This document shows positions 19,400 through 26,619 of a DNA stretch of 64,000 nt, in pieces. Position 1 is the stretch's first letter, and every line of letters starts with the position of its first letter. The notes beneath the pieces were generated by a model. The model worked only from the letters and a program-made list of their open reading frames with translations, made no database searches and was not told the DNA's origin. A program made the translations under genes and the position numbers. Source of the stretch: Arachidicoccus soli (GTDB taxonomy: Bacteria; Bacteroidota; Bacteroidia; Chitinophagales; Chitinophagaceae); assembly GCF_003600625.1 (NCBI RefSeq), contig NZ_CP032489.1, positions 1,178,001-1,242,000 of the forward strand, given 5' to 3'.

Positions 19400-19834
19400 A
19401 TGTTTTCAAAAACCTGTGAATATGCTATAAGAGCGATTATCTTCATTGCATTGCAATCGAAGGAGGGTAAGAATGTTTCTATTAGAGATATTGCTAAAGG
19501 CATCGATTCCCCTGAACATTTCATTGCAAAAATACTGCAGGAAATGAGTCGCAAAGGTTTTGTAAATTCTATAAAAGGCCCCAATGGAGGTTTTTATATG
19601 GATAAAAAAACACTTAAAATTACCATTGCAGATATCGTATCGCATTTTGATGGCGAAAAAGTTTTTACAGCTTGTGCCATTGGATTAAAACAATGTTCCG
19701 AAGCCAAACCTTGCCCACTTCATGAACAATATAAACCCATTCGCAAACACATTAATGATATGTTGCGGGGAGCGCAAATTGGCAATATCAGCGAGCAATT
19801 AGATATAGAATTAGCTTATTTGAAATTGAAGTGA
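19400..19834 (+). CDS. Rrf2-family Fe-S transcriptional regulator (NsrR-like)
   Basis: 144 residues. The winged helix is recognisable from the start (MFSKTCEYAIRAIIFIA, VSIRDIAKGIDSPEHFIAKILQEM, GFVNSIKGPNGGF). A three-Cys cluster motif follows at C92, C99 and C105 (CX6CX5C), the region that ligates an Fe-S cluster in IscR, NsrR and RsrR. The spacing matches none of those exactly as I remember them, so the paralogue type is open. It opens a co-directional cluster of NO/O2-related genes and the next gene begins 46 bases later, which favours an NO- or redox-sensing role. No isc/suf genes are nearby, which argues against an IscR function. Confidence 0.9.
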   Translation: MFSKTCEYAIRAIIFIALQSKEGKNVSIRDIAKGIDSPEHFIAKILQEMSRKGFVNSIKGPNGGFYMDKKTLKITIADIVSHFDGEKVFTACAIGLKQCSEAKPCPLHEQYKPIRKHINDMLRGAQIGNISEQLDIELAYLKLK

Positions 19835-19880
19835 TTTTTTTGATATAATAGAAGATAAAAAAGTATTAATATCTATTAAA

Positions 19881-22040
19881 ATGAATAAAATGAGTCTTAC
19901 CCCCCCTACCTCTAAACTATCGGTCAGCACGCTTTTATTATTACTTGTTAGAAGCATTCCATTGCATGCACAAACGACCCCGCCTGCATTACAAGAGGCT
20001 TCAGTTACCAATACGGGTCTTTGGATTTTTTTAGCATTAATGATTGCGGCTGTATTGAGTGTTCTCATCTGGCTTAAAAATAGTGTACGAGAAATCAATC
20101 AAACGACTAAACAACTTAAGAAGCCAGTCGAAGAAGAAAAGATTAATCAATATATGAAAAACTTTGACAGTGCTCAAATAGACAGCTTTTTGAAATTTAA
20201 AGACAAGCAGAAAAAGCCAAATAATAATAACACAACTATTGTACCTGCTATTATTTTAATGGCTGCATTGCTGTTGCCCGCTACATCATTGTTTGCACAA
20301 GATGCAAGAGCAACTCCTACAAAGTCAGTATTGGGAGAGGGTGGGGTTATTATTACGATAATTTTGGTTTTAATTCCAATATTACTCGCTCTGGTTTTGA
20401 TGGCTGTAAAGACCTCTAACGTATTACGGCAATTTAGAAATAAACGAATGACAGAGGAGGCTGAGAAACTTGCCGAACGACTTAAAGAAGCTACAGATGA
20501 TAGTTTGAAAGAAGTATTGAAAAAAAGGAAATCTGCATTGGACTTTCAATTGACTCGTAACGAATTGTCTGGTACAGCAACTGCTGAGGATAAAAAAGGG
20601 TTGTTAAATATTAATAGCAATACGGAAATAGCAGTGGTGAACCCTAAAAAGAAAGCGACAAAACGGCCAAACGTTGACCCAGCTTTATCCAAAATGATAC
20701 TTTGGTATATAGGCTGTGCTGCCTTTTGGCTCGTGGTGGGGACTTCTGTGGGTGAGTATTTGGGTATAAAATTCGTGGCACCCGATGTGGATCATGTAAG
20801 CTGGCTAAGCTTTGGCCGGTTGAGGCCTGTACATACCAATATTGTATTTTGGGGATGGTGCTCTTTAGCGATGCTTGGATTGGGTAATTATATTGTACCT
20901 AGAGTTGGAAACAATAAGTTGGCTAGTATGAAATTGGGATGGTGGACATTGATTCTGATTAACCTTACCGTAATCTTAGGCTCTATTTGTTTAATGGCCG
21001 GCATCAGCAATATTGGAGAATATAGAGAATATATCTGGCCTGTAATGTTACCTTTTGCAGTTGGTTTACTGCTTACTTTAATTAACTTTTTACGGACGAT
21101 TGCTAAGCGAAATACCAAAGAGATATATATCGCGAACTGGTATATTGTAGCGGCAATTATTTTTACTATAGTTATTGTTTTGGTAGCCTATCTACCCTGG
21201 TGGCAGGATGGTCTAGGTGAAACCATTGCACAAGGTTACTATATGCACCAAGGAGTGGGAATGTGGTTTATGCTATATACTTTGGGTGTGGTGTATTATT
21301 TCTTGCCACAACAATTAAACAAACCAATTTATTCTTATAGTTTGGGTATTCTCGCATTCTGGACGCAAATTCTTTTTTATACATTGATTGGTTCGCATCA
21401 TTTCGTGTTTAGCCCGATACCTTGGTGGTTACAAACTGTTGCCATTGTTGGAAGTATGGGTATGGTGATTCCGGTAATTGCAGGTACTACCAACTTTTTA
21501 ATGACTTTTAAAAGTGGATGGCATAAAATTGCCGGGAGTTATACACTGCCTTTTTTCTTAGTTGGGATTATCTGTTATTTTACCGGTTCATTGCAGGGAA
21601 CGGCGGAAGCCTTTCGCTCAACTAATTTAATGTGGCATTTTACTGACTTTACCGTTGCGCACTCTCATTTGACGATGTATGGTATTATATGTTTCTTTAT
21701 GTGGGCTGGTATATATGCTCTTGTACCAAGACTCACAGGCAAGGAGCCTCCACAAATCACTGTAGGTGCACACTTTTGGCTAGCCTTAATAGGTATGTTA
21801 TTTTATGTAATACCGTTGATGCTGGGAGGGACCATGAAAGGTCTTATGTGGATACAGGGAAAACCATTTATAGATGGTGTTATAGCAATGGCACCGTACT
21901 GGCTTTGGCGTGCCATCGGTGGCAGTCTAATGTGGTTGGCGCATATTGTATTTGCCTACAATTTTTACAGAATGTTGGCAACACCAAAAGTGGTGGATGT
22001 GAAAGAAACCGCCATTGCCCGCCTTAGTGAAGAAAAGTAG
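19881..22040 (+). CDS. cbb3-like haem-copper oxidoreductase subunit I with N-terminal membrane extension (O2 or NO reductase)
   Basis: 719 residues. From about 269 onward it is a CcoN-like 12-helix core: low-spin haem His H318 (FGRLRPVHTN), CuB ligands H456 (YYMHQG) and H506-H507 (LIGSHHF), and the two haem ligands H594 and H596 (AHSHLTMYG). Y500 sits six residues before H506, the position of the cross-linked Tyr of cbb3 oxidases. The Glu that NorB carries four residues after the first metal His is Gly here, as in CcoN. Two departures: the CcoN 'FEG' Glu before the helix-X ligands reads Gln (LQG, Q572), and AHxHLxxYG looks more like NorB than CcoN (GHVHAG). Residues 1-268 are extra: two successive signal-like/transmembrane units (about 13-66 and 120-177). 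Alignments are from memory. The family is secure; O2 versus NO chemistry is not. Confidence 0.85.
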   Translation: MNKMSLTPPTSKLSVSTLLLLLVRSIPLHAQTTPPALQEASVTNTGLWIFLALMIAAVLSVLIWLKNSVREINQTTKQLKKPVEEEKINQYMKNFDSAQIDSFLKFKDKQKKPNNNNTTIVPAIILMAALLLPATSLFAQDARATPTKSVLGEGGVIITIILVLIPILLALVLMAVKTSNVLRQFRNKRMTEEAEKLAERLKEATDDSLKEVLKKRKSALDFQLTRNELSGTATAEDKKGLLNINSNTEIAVVNPKKKATKRPNVDPALSKMILWYIGCAAFWLVVGTSVGEYLGIKFVAPDVDHVSWLSFGRLRPVHTNIVFWGWCSLAMLGLGNYIVPRVGNNKLASMKLGWWTLILINLTVILGSICLMAGISNIGEYREYIWPVMLPFAVGLLLTLINFLRTIAKRNTKEIYIANWYIVAAIIFTIVIVLVAYLPWWQDGLGETIAQGYYMHQGVGMWFMLYTLGVVYYFLPQQLNKPIYSYSLGILAFWTQILFYTLIGSHHFVFSPIPWWLQTVAIVGSMGMVIPVIAGTTNFLMTFKSGWHKIAGSYTLPFFLVGIICYFTGSLQGTAEAFRSTNLMWHFTDFTVAHSHLTMYGIICFFMWAGIYALVPRLTGKEPPQITVGAHFWLALIGMLFYVIPLMLGGTMKGLMWIQGKPFIDGVIAMAPYWLWRAIGGSLMWLAHIVFAYNFYRMLATPKVVDVKETAIARLSEEK

Positions 22041-22091
22041 AGAGCCTTTACAAAAAAAGATAAATAAATCATTAATCTTAATCAAATAAGA

Positions 22092-23093
22092 ATGGAATTC
22101 TTTGATAATCATAAAAAACTTTTTGGCACAGCAGCTGCATTTTTTATAGGGCTAACAATATTAGTCGCTATTGTACCTGCATTTCAAAATCAAAATAATA
22201 ATAAGCCTTTACCCGATGCAGTACCTTTAAGTCCCGATGCGGTAAAAGGGAAAGCCATATATGTGGCAAATGGTTGTGTCGGTTGCCATACACAGCAAGT
22301 ACGCGATATTTATATGGATAAAGTTTGGGGCTCCCGACCAAGTATTGCAGCAGATTATGCTGACGACCATCGTTTAAATGTTTGGCAAAATACGGCTACT
22401 TTAATGGGCACCGAACGTACCGGCCCGGATTTAACCAATATTGGCGAAAGGCAACCAAGTAAAGATTGGAATCTTGTGCATCTGTTCGACCCTAGAATTT
22501 TGGTTAAAGAATCCGTGATGCCTGCATATCCTTATTTATTTATTTATAAAGATTCTGCTGCAAAAGGAGACGTTGTGGTAAATATTCCTACAGAATATAT
22601 GAATGGAAAAACAGGAAAATATGTAGCCTCTAAAAATGCCATGTATTTATTAGCTTATTTGCAATCTTTAAAACAAACAAAACTACCTGATGGTATCAGC
22701 GCTCCGGCATTTTTGTATAAACAAAAAGTAGCAACTGCTACTGGTGGATCTGCAAAACCGGATGGTGCTGCTTTATATACCGCCAACTGTCAAAGTTGTC
22801 ACCAACCGAATGGAGAAGGGTTGCCAGGAGCATTTCCTCCATTGAAAGGTGATCCCGTTGTTACAGGTGACAATTTGGAATTGTATGTAGATATTATTAC
22901 AAATGGCTATACTGGACTTGAAAAAAAAGGATATGGTGCAATGCCATCTGTGGCAAAAACAGCAAATTTAACAGCTGAAGAAGTTACTGCAATAATGAAC
23001 CATGAACGCACAAGCTGGGGAAATAATGCAAAAGAAGTGACTGTAGAACAAATTAAACCTTTATATGAAGCGGCTAAATTAAAAACACCATAA
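22092..23093 (+). CDS. membrane-anchored dihaem cytochrome c, CcoO-CcoP-like fusion
   Basis: 333 residues with one N-terminal anchor (about 10-31). The first c-domain is CcoO-like: haem motif C62-V-G-C65-H66 (NGCVGCHTQQVRD), then GSRPSIAADY, MGTERTGPDLTNIG and axial Met in ESVMPAYPYLF (M143), all hallmarks of the cbb3 monohaem subunit. The second domain is a separate class I cytochrome (C233-Q-S-C236-H237, axial M284 in GAMPS) resembling one CcoP domain. It would deliver electrons to the preceding subunit I, 51 bases upstream. Canonical Bacteroidota cbb3 operons, as I know them, carry a CcoN-CcoO fusion and a separate CcoP; here the split is different and no ccoG/I/S assembly genes are near. 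Confidence 0.88.
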   Translation: MEFFDNHKKLFGTAAAFFIGLTILVAIVPAFQNQNNNKPLPDAVPLSPDAVKGKAIYVANGCVGCHTQQVRDIYMDKVWGSRPSIAADYADDHRLNVWQNTATLMGTERTGPDLTNIGERQPSKDWNLVHLFDPRILVKESVMPAYPYLFIYKDSAAKGDVVVNIPTEYMNGKTGKYVASKNAMYLLAYLQSLKQTKLPDGISAPAFLYKQKVATATGGSAKPDGAALYTANCQSCHQPNGEGLPGAFPPLKGDPVVTGDNLELYVDIITNGYTGLEKKGYGAMPSVAKTANLTAEEVTAIMNHERTSWGNNAKEVTVEQIKPLYEAAKLKTP

Positions 23094-23225
23094 ATATGAA
23101 ATTGACTTACAGATTGAACAATATTTGAATGATTTACATATGAAATCGAGTATGATAAACTGTCTCACACAGAGAGATGAATAAACGAGGCCTTAGCCAA
23201 CAAATAGAAAAAATAAAAAATTATA

Positions 23226-23477
23226 ATGAAAAAGTATATATTATTGATAGCCTTTAGCTTTACTGCTTATGTAGCAATCGCTAATTCATTATTCTGTGAG
23301 GCGCAACCTTCTAGGAACTTAAATGGAAGGAGTCAGGGGGGCATACTGAGTTATACTGCTATTTTTATTATGGTCATTATTACAGTTGGCACTTTATTCC
23401 TTTCTGTGAAATTGATTTTTAAACCAGGAGAAAAGTCAAAAACGCACATTAAAAGAACTATTTTAAAAGAAGAATAA
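23226..23477 (+). CDS. small membrane protein of the haem-copper cluster
   Basis: 83 residues: signal-peptide-like N-terminus (MKKYILLIAFSFTAYVAIANS), a short polar linker, a transmembrane helix (about 42-63, LSYTAIFIMVIITVGTLFLSV) and a basic tail. I do not recognise the family. The size and one-helix topology are reminiscent of CcoQ/CcoH-type accessory subunits, but no sequence signature supports that. Stop and the next start are one base apart (23477/23479), so it is translationally linked with the following gene. Confidence 0.65.
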   Translation: MKKYILLIAFSFTAYVAIANSLFCEAQPSRNLNGRSQGGILSYTAIFIMVIITVGTLFLSVKLIFKPGEKSKTHIKRTILKEE

Positions 23478-23478
23478 C

Positions 23479-23886
23479 ATGGAATCAAACAGCACCATTT
23501 TTATTTTTATTGACGATGAGACAAAACCCATTGCTGAATTCAAATCGCCCGTTAATTTTGAATTGGATACGACTAAATTGGTCGATGGAGCACATACTTT
23601 AAAAATTGTTAGCAAAGGTTCTGATGGCGTAGAAGGTATTCGATTGGTGCCATTCGAGGTACGGAATGGACCAGCTATATCGATTGAAGGTATTCGTGAA
23701 AATGCGGTAGTGGATGGTATATTGCCCTTGATGATTAATGCTTATAGTAAAGGCAATTCAAAAGAGTTTAATATTATTGGCAGCGAAACACCACATAGTA
23801 TACCTTCTTGGGTATGGATTTTGATTATTGGTTTCTTTGGGTGGGCACTGTATTATTTATTTATGTATATTCATTTAAAGCAATAG
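23479..23886 (+). CDS. Ig-like domain protein with C-terminal membrane anchor
   Basis: 135 residues with no signal peptide. An all-beta domain (about 5-100; FIFIDDETKPIAEFKSP, LVDGAHTLKIVSKGSDG, VRNGPAISIEGI) resembles the Ig-like domains that speak of 'd-G-x-H-t-l' strands. A short PSWVWILIIGFFGWALYYLFMY helix (about 112-133) anchors the C-terminus. Similar proteins in the Bacteroidota are, to my recollection, sometimes labelled cytochrome c because relatives continue into a haem domain; no CXXCH is present here. It starts one base after the previous stop and ends six bases before the haemoglobin gene, so it is surely part of the operon. Possibly an accessory subunit of the haem-copper complex (inference). 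Confidence 0.65.
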   Translation: MESNSTIFIFIDDETKPIAEFKSPVNFELDTTKLVDGAHTLKIVSKGSDGVEGIRLVPFEVRNGPAISIEGIRENAVVDGILPLMINAYSKGNSKEFNIIGSETPHSIPSWVWILIIGFFGWALYYLFMYIHLKQ

Positions 23887-23892
23887 AAGAAG

Positions 23893-24288
23893 ATGTTAGA
23901 TCAAAAAGAGATATTATCAATTGAAGATATTAAACTGCTGGTAGATACTTTTTATGAAAAGGTTCGACAAGATAAGCTGATAGGGCCTATTTTTGAAGAG
24001 CGCATTCAAAATCGCTGGCCGGAACATTTGGAAAGGATGTATCGTTTTTGGCAAACCGTACTATTAGATGAACATACTTATTTTGGAAGCCCTTTTCCAC
24101 CACATGCTCAATTGCCGGTCGTTTGGGAGCATTTTGAAAGATGGCTTGAATTATTCAATGCAAATATTGACGAAAAGTTTTCTGGAAAAATAGCGGAAGA
24201 AGCTAAATGGCGGGCTAATAAAATGGCAGAGATGTTTAATTATAAAATACAATATTACAGAGACAATAACGCTAAGCCTATTTATTAG
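23893..24288 (+). CDS. group III truncated haemoglobin
   Basis: 131-residue haem protein of the trHb3 class that binds O2 and NO and is linked to nitrosative-stress defence in bacteria such as Campylobacter (Ctb). Class features: FYEKVRQDKLIGPIF near residues 20-34, RMYRFWQTVLL at 48-58, YFGSPFPPHAQLPV with candidate proximal His71 at 63-76, and EHFERWLELF at 79-88, all characteristic of group III. No transmembrane segment. It sits six bases after the Ig-like gene, inside the Rrf2-headed cluster, supporting a role in NO or O2 handling. Confidence 0.93.
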   Translation: MLDQKEILSIEDIKLLVDTFYEKVRQDKLIGPIFEERIQNRWPEHLERMYRFWQTVLLDEHTYFGSPFPPHAQLPVVWEHFERWLELFNANIDEKFSGKIAEEAKWRANKMAEMFNYKIQYYRDNNAKPIY

Positions 24289-24449
24289 GGTATATCTTAT
24301 TCTTGATAATTGTTAGCATAAAAGTCATTTCTGTAAAATACGCTTCAAGATGAAAGGTTTATTATAAAATTTACCACTATTATCAAAAAGGAATATAAGA
24401 TGTATAATGGTAAGTCCCATTAGACATTTAAATCCATAAAAATTAACGA

Positions 24450-24911
24450 ATGAAATCGAATAAAGGATATAACGTAGCTATTGCTTCGACGTTTATATGG
24501 ATTGGTTTTTTATGTGCGATTAGTTTTATGGAAGCATGGCTTAAGTTTCGTGCACCTGGTGTCACTATTGAGATTGGTTTAGGTATTGGTAAATTAGTAT
24601 TTGGTGCATTAAATAAAGTAGAAATCGTTTTGTCAATTATTATCCTATTTAATTTATTGGTGAATAATATTGGGATGCCTTTTGCCCAAAAGGTATACTT
24701 TTATGTGGCTTTCGTTATCGTTATTTTAGAGACTTTTTGGGCTTTACCCGCATTAGACAAAATAGCCAATCTCGTGATTCAGGATCGACCTTTACCTGCA
24801 TCAAATCTCCATATTTATTATGTGGTAATGGAAGTAATTAAATTAGGCTGCCTTATTCTTTTCGGCTTATATCTACTCAATAAAAAATCTTCCATTTCTT
24901 TAAAAAAGTAA
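24450..24911 (+). CDS. four-helix integral membrane protein of unknown function
   Basis: 153 residues, four predicted transmembrane helices (about 8-29, 47-72, 80-101, 123-144). Conserved-looking polar features inside the membrane are Glu28 in FMEAWLKFRAP, Lys56/Glu58 in NKVEIV, Glu94 in LETFWALP and the HIYYVVMEVIK stretch. I do not recognise a named family. It follows a 161-base gap and ends one base before the ric gene, so it is co-translated with it. The charged intramembrane residues could suggest haem, quinone or ion contact, but this is speculation. Confidence 0.7.
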   Translation: MKSNKGYNVAIASTFIWIGFLCAISFMEAWLKFRAPGVTIEIGLGIGKLVFGALNKVEIVLSIIILFNLLVNNIGMPFAQKVYFYVAFVIVILETFWALPALDKIANLVIQDRPLPASNLHIYYVVMEVIKLGCLILFGLYLLNKKSSISLKK

Positions 24912-24912
24912 T

Positions 24913-25650
24913 ATGAAAAATATAGATGAAAATTCAATAGTGGGCTCGATCGTTGCTGATGATTATCGTATGTCTTCTGTTTTTGTAAAATTTGGTATTG
25001 ATTTTTGTTGCCAGGGAAATCGCTCTATCGCTGAGTCCTGTAAAGCAGAAGATATAAATATGAATGAAGTTATAGATGCATTGAAACAGCAATCGGAAAA
25101 TCCAACAACTACTCGTACAGAAGACTATGAAAGTTGGTCTTTAGATTTTTTGGCACAACATATCATACAGAAGCATCATAAATATGTAACAACGCAAATT
25201 CCGATCCTTCAAACTCTTCTTGCCAAAATAGTGCAAGTGCATGGGGCTCTTCACCCTGAGTTGAAACAAATTGAAAATTTATTCAATATCTCTGCAGGTG
25301 AATTTACAATGCACATGAAGAAAGAGGAGTTAATGCTTTTCCCATTTATTCGTAAAATGGTGATTACAAAAGAGACCAATGGAGAATTGCCAATTGCGCA
25401 TTTTGGCAAAATAGAAAATCCAGTGCATTTAATGATGCAAGAGCATGATGGAGAAGGCGAGCGGTTTAAAGAAATGGCAGCATTGAGTAATAATTTTACG
25501 CCACCAATAGATGCTTGTAACACTTACAGAACGACTTATAAATTATTAAAAGAGTTTGAAGAGGATCTGCATTTGCATATTCATTTGGAGAACAATATTT
25601 TATTTCCTAAATCCATTGAATTGGAAGAAGAACTTTCGAAAAATAGTTGA
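24913..25650 (+). CDS. ric: iron-sulfur cluster repair di-iron protein (Ric/YtfE/ScdA)
   Basis: 245 residues. The N-terminal DUF542/ScdA_N domain (about 5-60) carries the conserved FGIDFCCQGNRS motif (C32, C33) and C43. The hemerythrin-like domain follows with the expected His/Glu set: HIIQKHHKYV, VHGALHPEL, FTMHMKKEELMLFPFI, MMQEHDGEGERF and LHIHLENNILFP. The family repairs Fe-S clusters or releases iron/NO after nitrosative or oxidative damage, and in many bacteria is under NsrR or related control. The start codon lies one base after the previous stop. Strong support for the NO-stress reading of this cluster. Confidence 0.95.
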   Translation: MKNIDENSIVGSIVADDYRMSSVFVKFGIDFCCQGNRSIAESCKAEDINMNEVIDALKQQSENPTTTRTEDYESWSLDFLAQHIIQKHHKYVTTQIPILQTLLAKIVQVHGALHPELKQIENLFNISAGEFTMHMKKEELMLFPFIRKMVITKETNGELPIAHFGKIENPVHLMMQEHDGEGERFKEMAALSNNFTPPIDACNTYRTTYKLLKEFEEDLHLHIHLENNILFPKSIELEEELSKNS

Positions 25651-25663
25651 AACTTTAGAAACC

Positions 25664-26023
25664 ATGTTATCCATAAAAATAAAACGTATTTATGAGCCCA
25701 TCTGTGATAAGGATGGCTATCGTATTTTAGTAGATCGGCTATGGCCGCGTGGAATAAAAAAAGAGACTGCTAATCTGAATGCTTGGATGAAAGAACTCGC
25801 ACCATCGACCTCCTTAAGAAGATGGTTTAACCATGAGCCTGAAAAATGGACTGACTTTAAAAGGGCCTATCTGAAAGAATTAAAACAACAAGAGGAAACT
25901 GTAAAAGAACTCTTAGATATCATAAAAAAACACCAAACCATAACGCTCTTATATAGCGCCAAAGATGAGAAACACAATCAAGCGCTGGTGTTAGAAAAGT
26001 ATATTCAATCACTGTTGAAATAA
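25664..26023 (+). CDS. DUF488 family protein
   Basis: 119 residues of the DUF488 family: IKRIYEP...GYRILVDRLWPRGIKKE near residues 4-29, then LNAWMKELAPSTSLRRWF and TLLYSAKDEKHNQALVL. The start is taken at ATG 25664, 13 bases after the ric stop; a longer frame from 25556 would overlap ric by 95 bases and add a non-conserved extension. Function is unestablished. Members are repeatedly found next to hemerythrin/NO-response genes, which matches this neighbourhood; whether it acts on a nucleotide or a protein is not known to me. Confidence 0.88.
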   Translation: MLSIKIKRIYEPICDKDGYRILVDRLWPRGIKKETANLNAWMKELAPSTSLRRWFNHEPEKWTDFKRAYLKELKQQEETVKELLDIIKKHQTITLLYSAKDEKHNQALVLEKYIQSLLK

Positions 26024-26029
26024 TGCGAA

Positions 26030-26509
26030 ATGCCTAGAAAGCCCATTAAAAGAAGTCCACAAATATTGCCACTTTCGCGGGAACATCATTTTAGCCTTTT
26101 ATTTTGTTGGAAATTAAGGCAGGGAATAAAACGCACAATTGAAGAAGCACGTATTGTGAAATATATAGATTATTTCTTTCACCATTTTATTTTACCCCAT
26201 TTTAACGAAGAGGAAAATACACTTTTTTATTTGTTACAAGATGAAAAAGTAGATAAGGCACTCAAAGAACATATCTCTATAAAAGAATTGGCAAATTCAA
26301 TATTAAATGCTCAAACAAATACTAGTAATGCGCAAATAGAGGAATTGGCAAATTTAGTTGAAATGCATACGAGATATGAAGAACGGGATTTATTCCCTTA
26401 TATTGAAGAGCGCTTGTCATTAGCACAATTAAATGAAGTGGGTCGCAAGCTAGGACAATCTGAAATTCTTGCAGATAATTTTGAGGATGAGTTTTGGATA
26501 ACGAAATAA
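26030..26509 (+). CDS. hemerythrin-domain (HHE) cytoplasmic protein
   Basis: 159 residues, a single four-helix hemerythrin-like domain with di-iron ligand pattern: SREHHFSLLF (about 16-25), YFFHHFILPHFNEEENTLF (about 48-66) and VEMHTRYEERDLFPYIE (about 107-124). Proteins of this group bind O2, NO or iron. It closes the cluster, six bases after DUF488, and is the second hemerythrin-type protein in it besides Ric. It lacks the DUF542 domain, so it is not itself a Ric protein. Confidence 0.88.
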   Translation: MPRKPIKRSPQILPLSREHHFSLLFCWKLRQGIKRTIEEARIVKYIDYFFHHFILPHFNEEENTLFYLLQDEKVDKALKEHISIKELANSILNAQTNTSNAQIEELANLVEMHTRYEERDLFPYIEERLSLAQLNEVGRKLGQSEILADNFEDEFWITK

Positions 26510-26578
26510 TAGCTTGCAGCACTTGCTGAATAGAAACTTATACTGTTAGCATAATGTTTTAGAAGCAGATTTTTTACA

Positions 26579-26610
26579 TTTGACAAATTTCTGTTTCCGA
26601 ATTACTTTTG
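26579..26610 (+). promoter_or_regulatory. promoter of hisF with canonical -33/-7 elements
   Basis: TTTG (26579-26582), 20-base spacer, TACTTTTG (26603-26610), a textbook Bacteroidota sigma-ABfr promoter. Transcription would begin about 26614, leaving only about six bases before the hisF ATG at 26620 and no room for a ribosome-binding site. Confidence 0.7.
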
Positions 26611-26619
26611 CAGCTATCT

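Noticed and set aside
19881-22040. Calling subunit I a cNOR/qNOR (norB)
   Set aside because: The NorB metal-ligand Glu after the first His is absent and the oxidase Tyr position is Tyr, so a plain NorB label is not supported despite the NO-related neighbours.
26608-26619. Upstream TTG start for hisF
   Set aside because: The TTG overlaps the -7 promoter element, and ATG 26620 gives the family's standard N-terminus.
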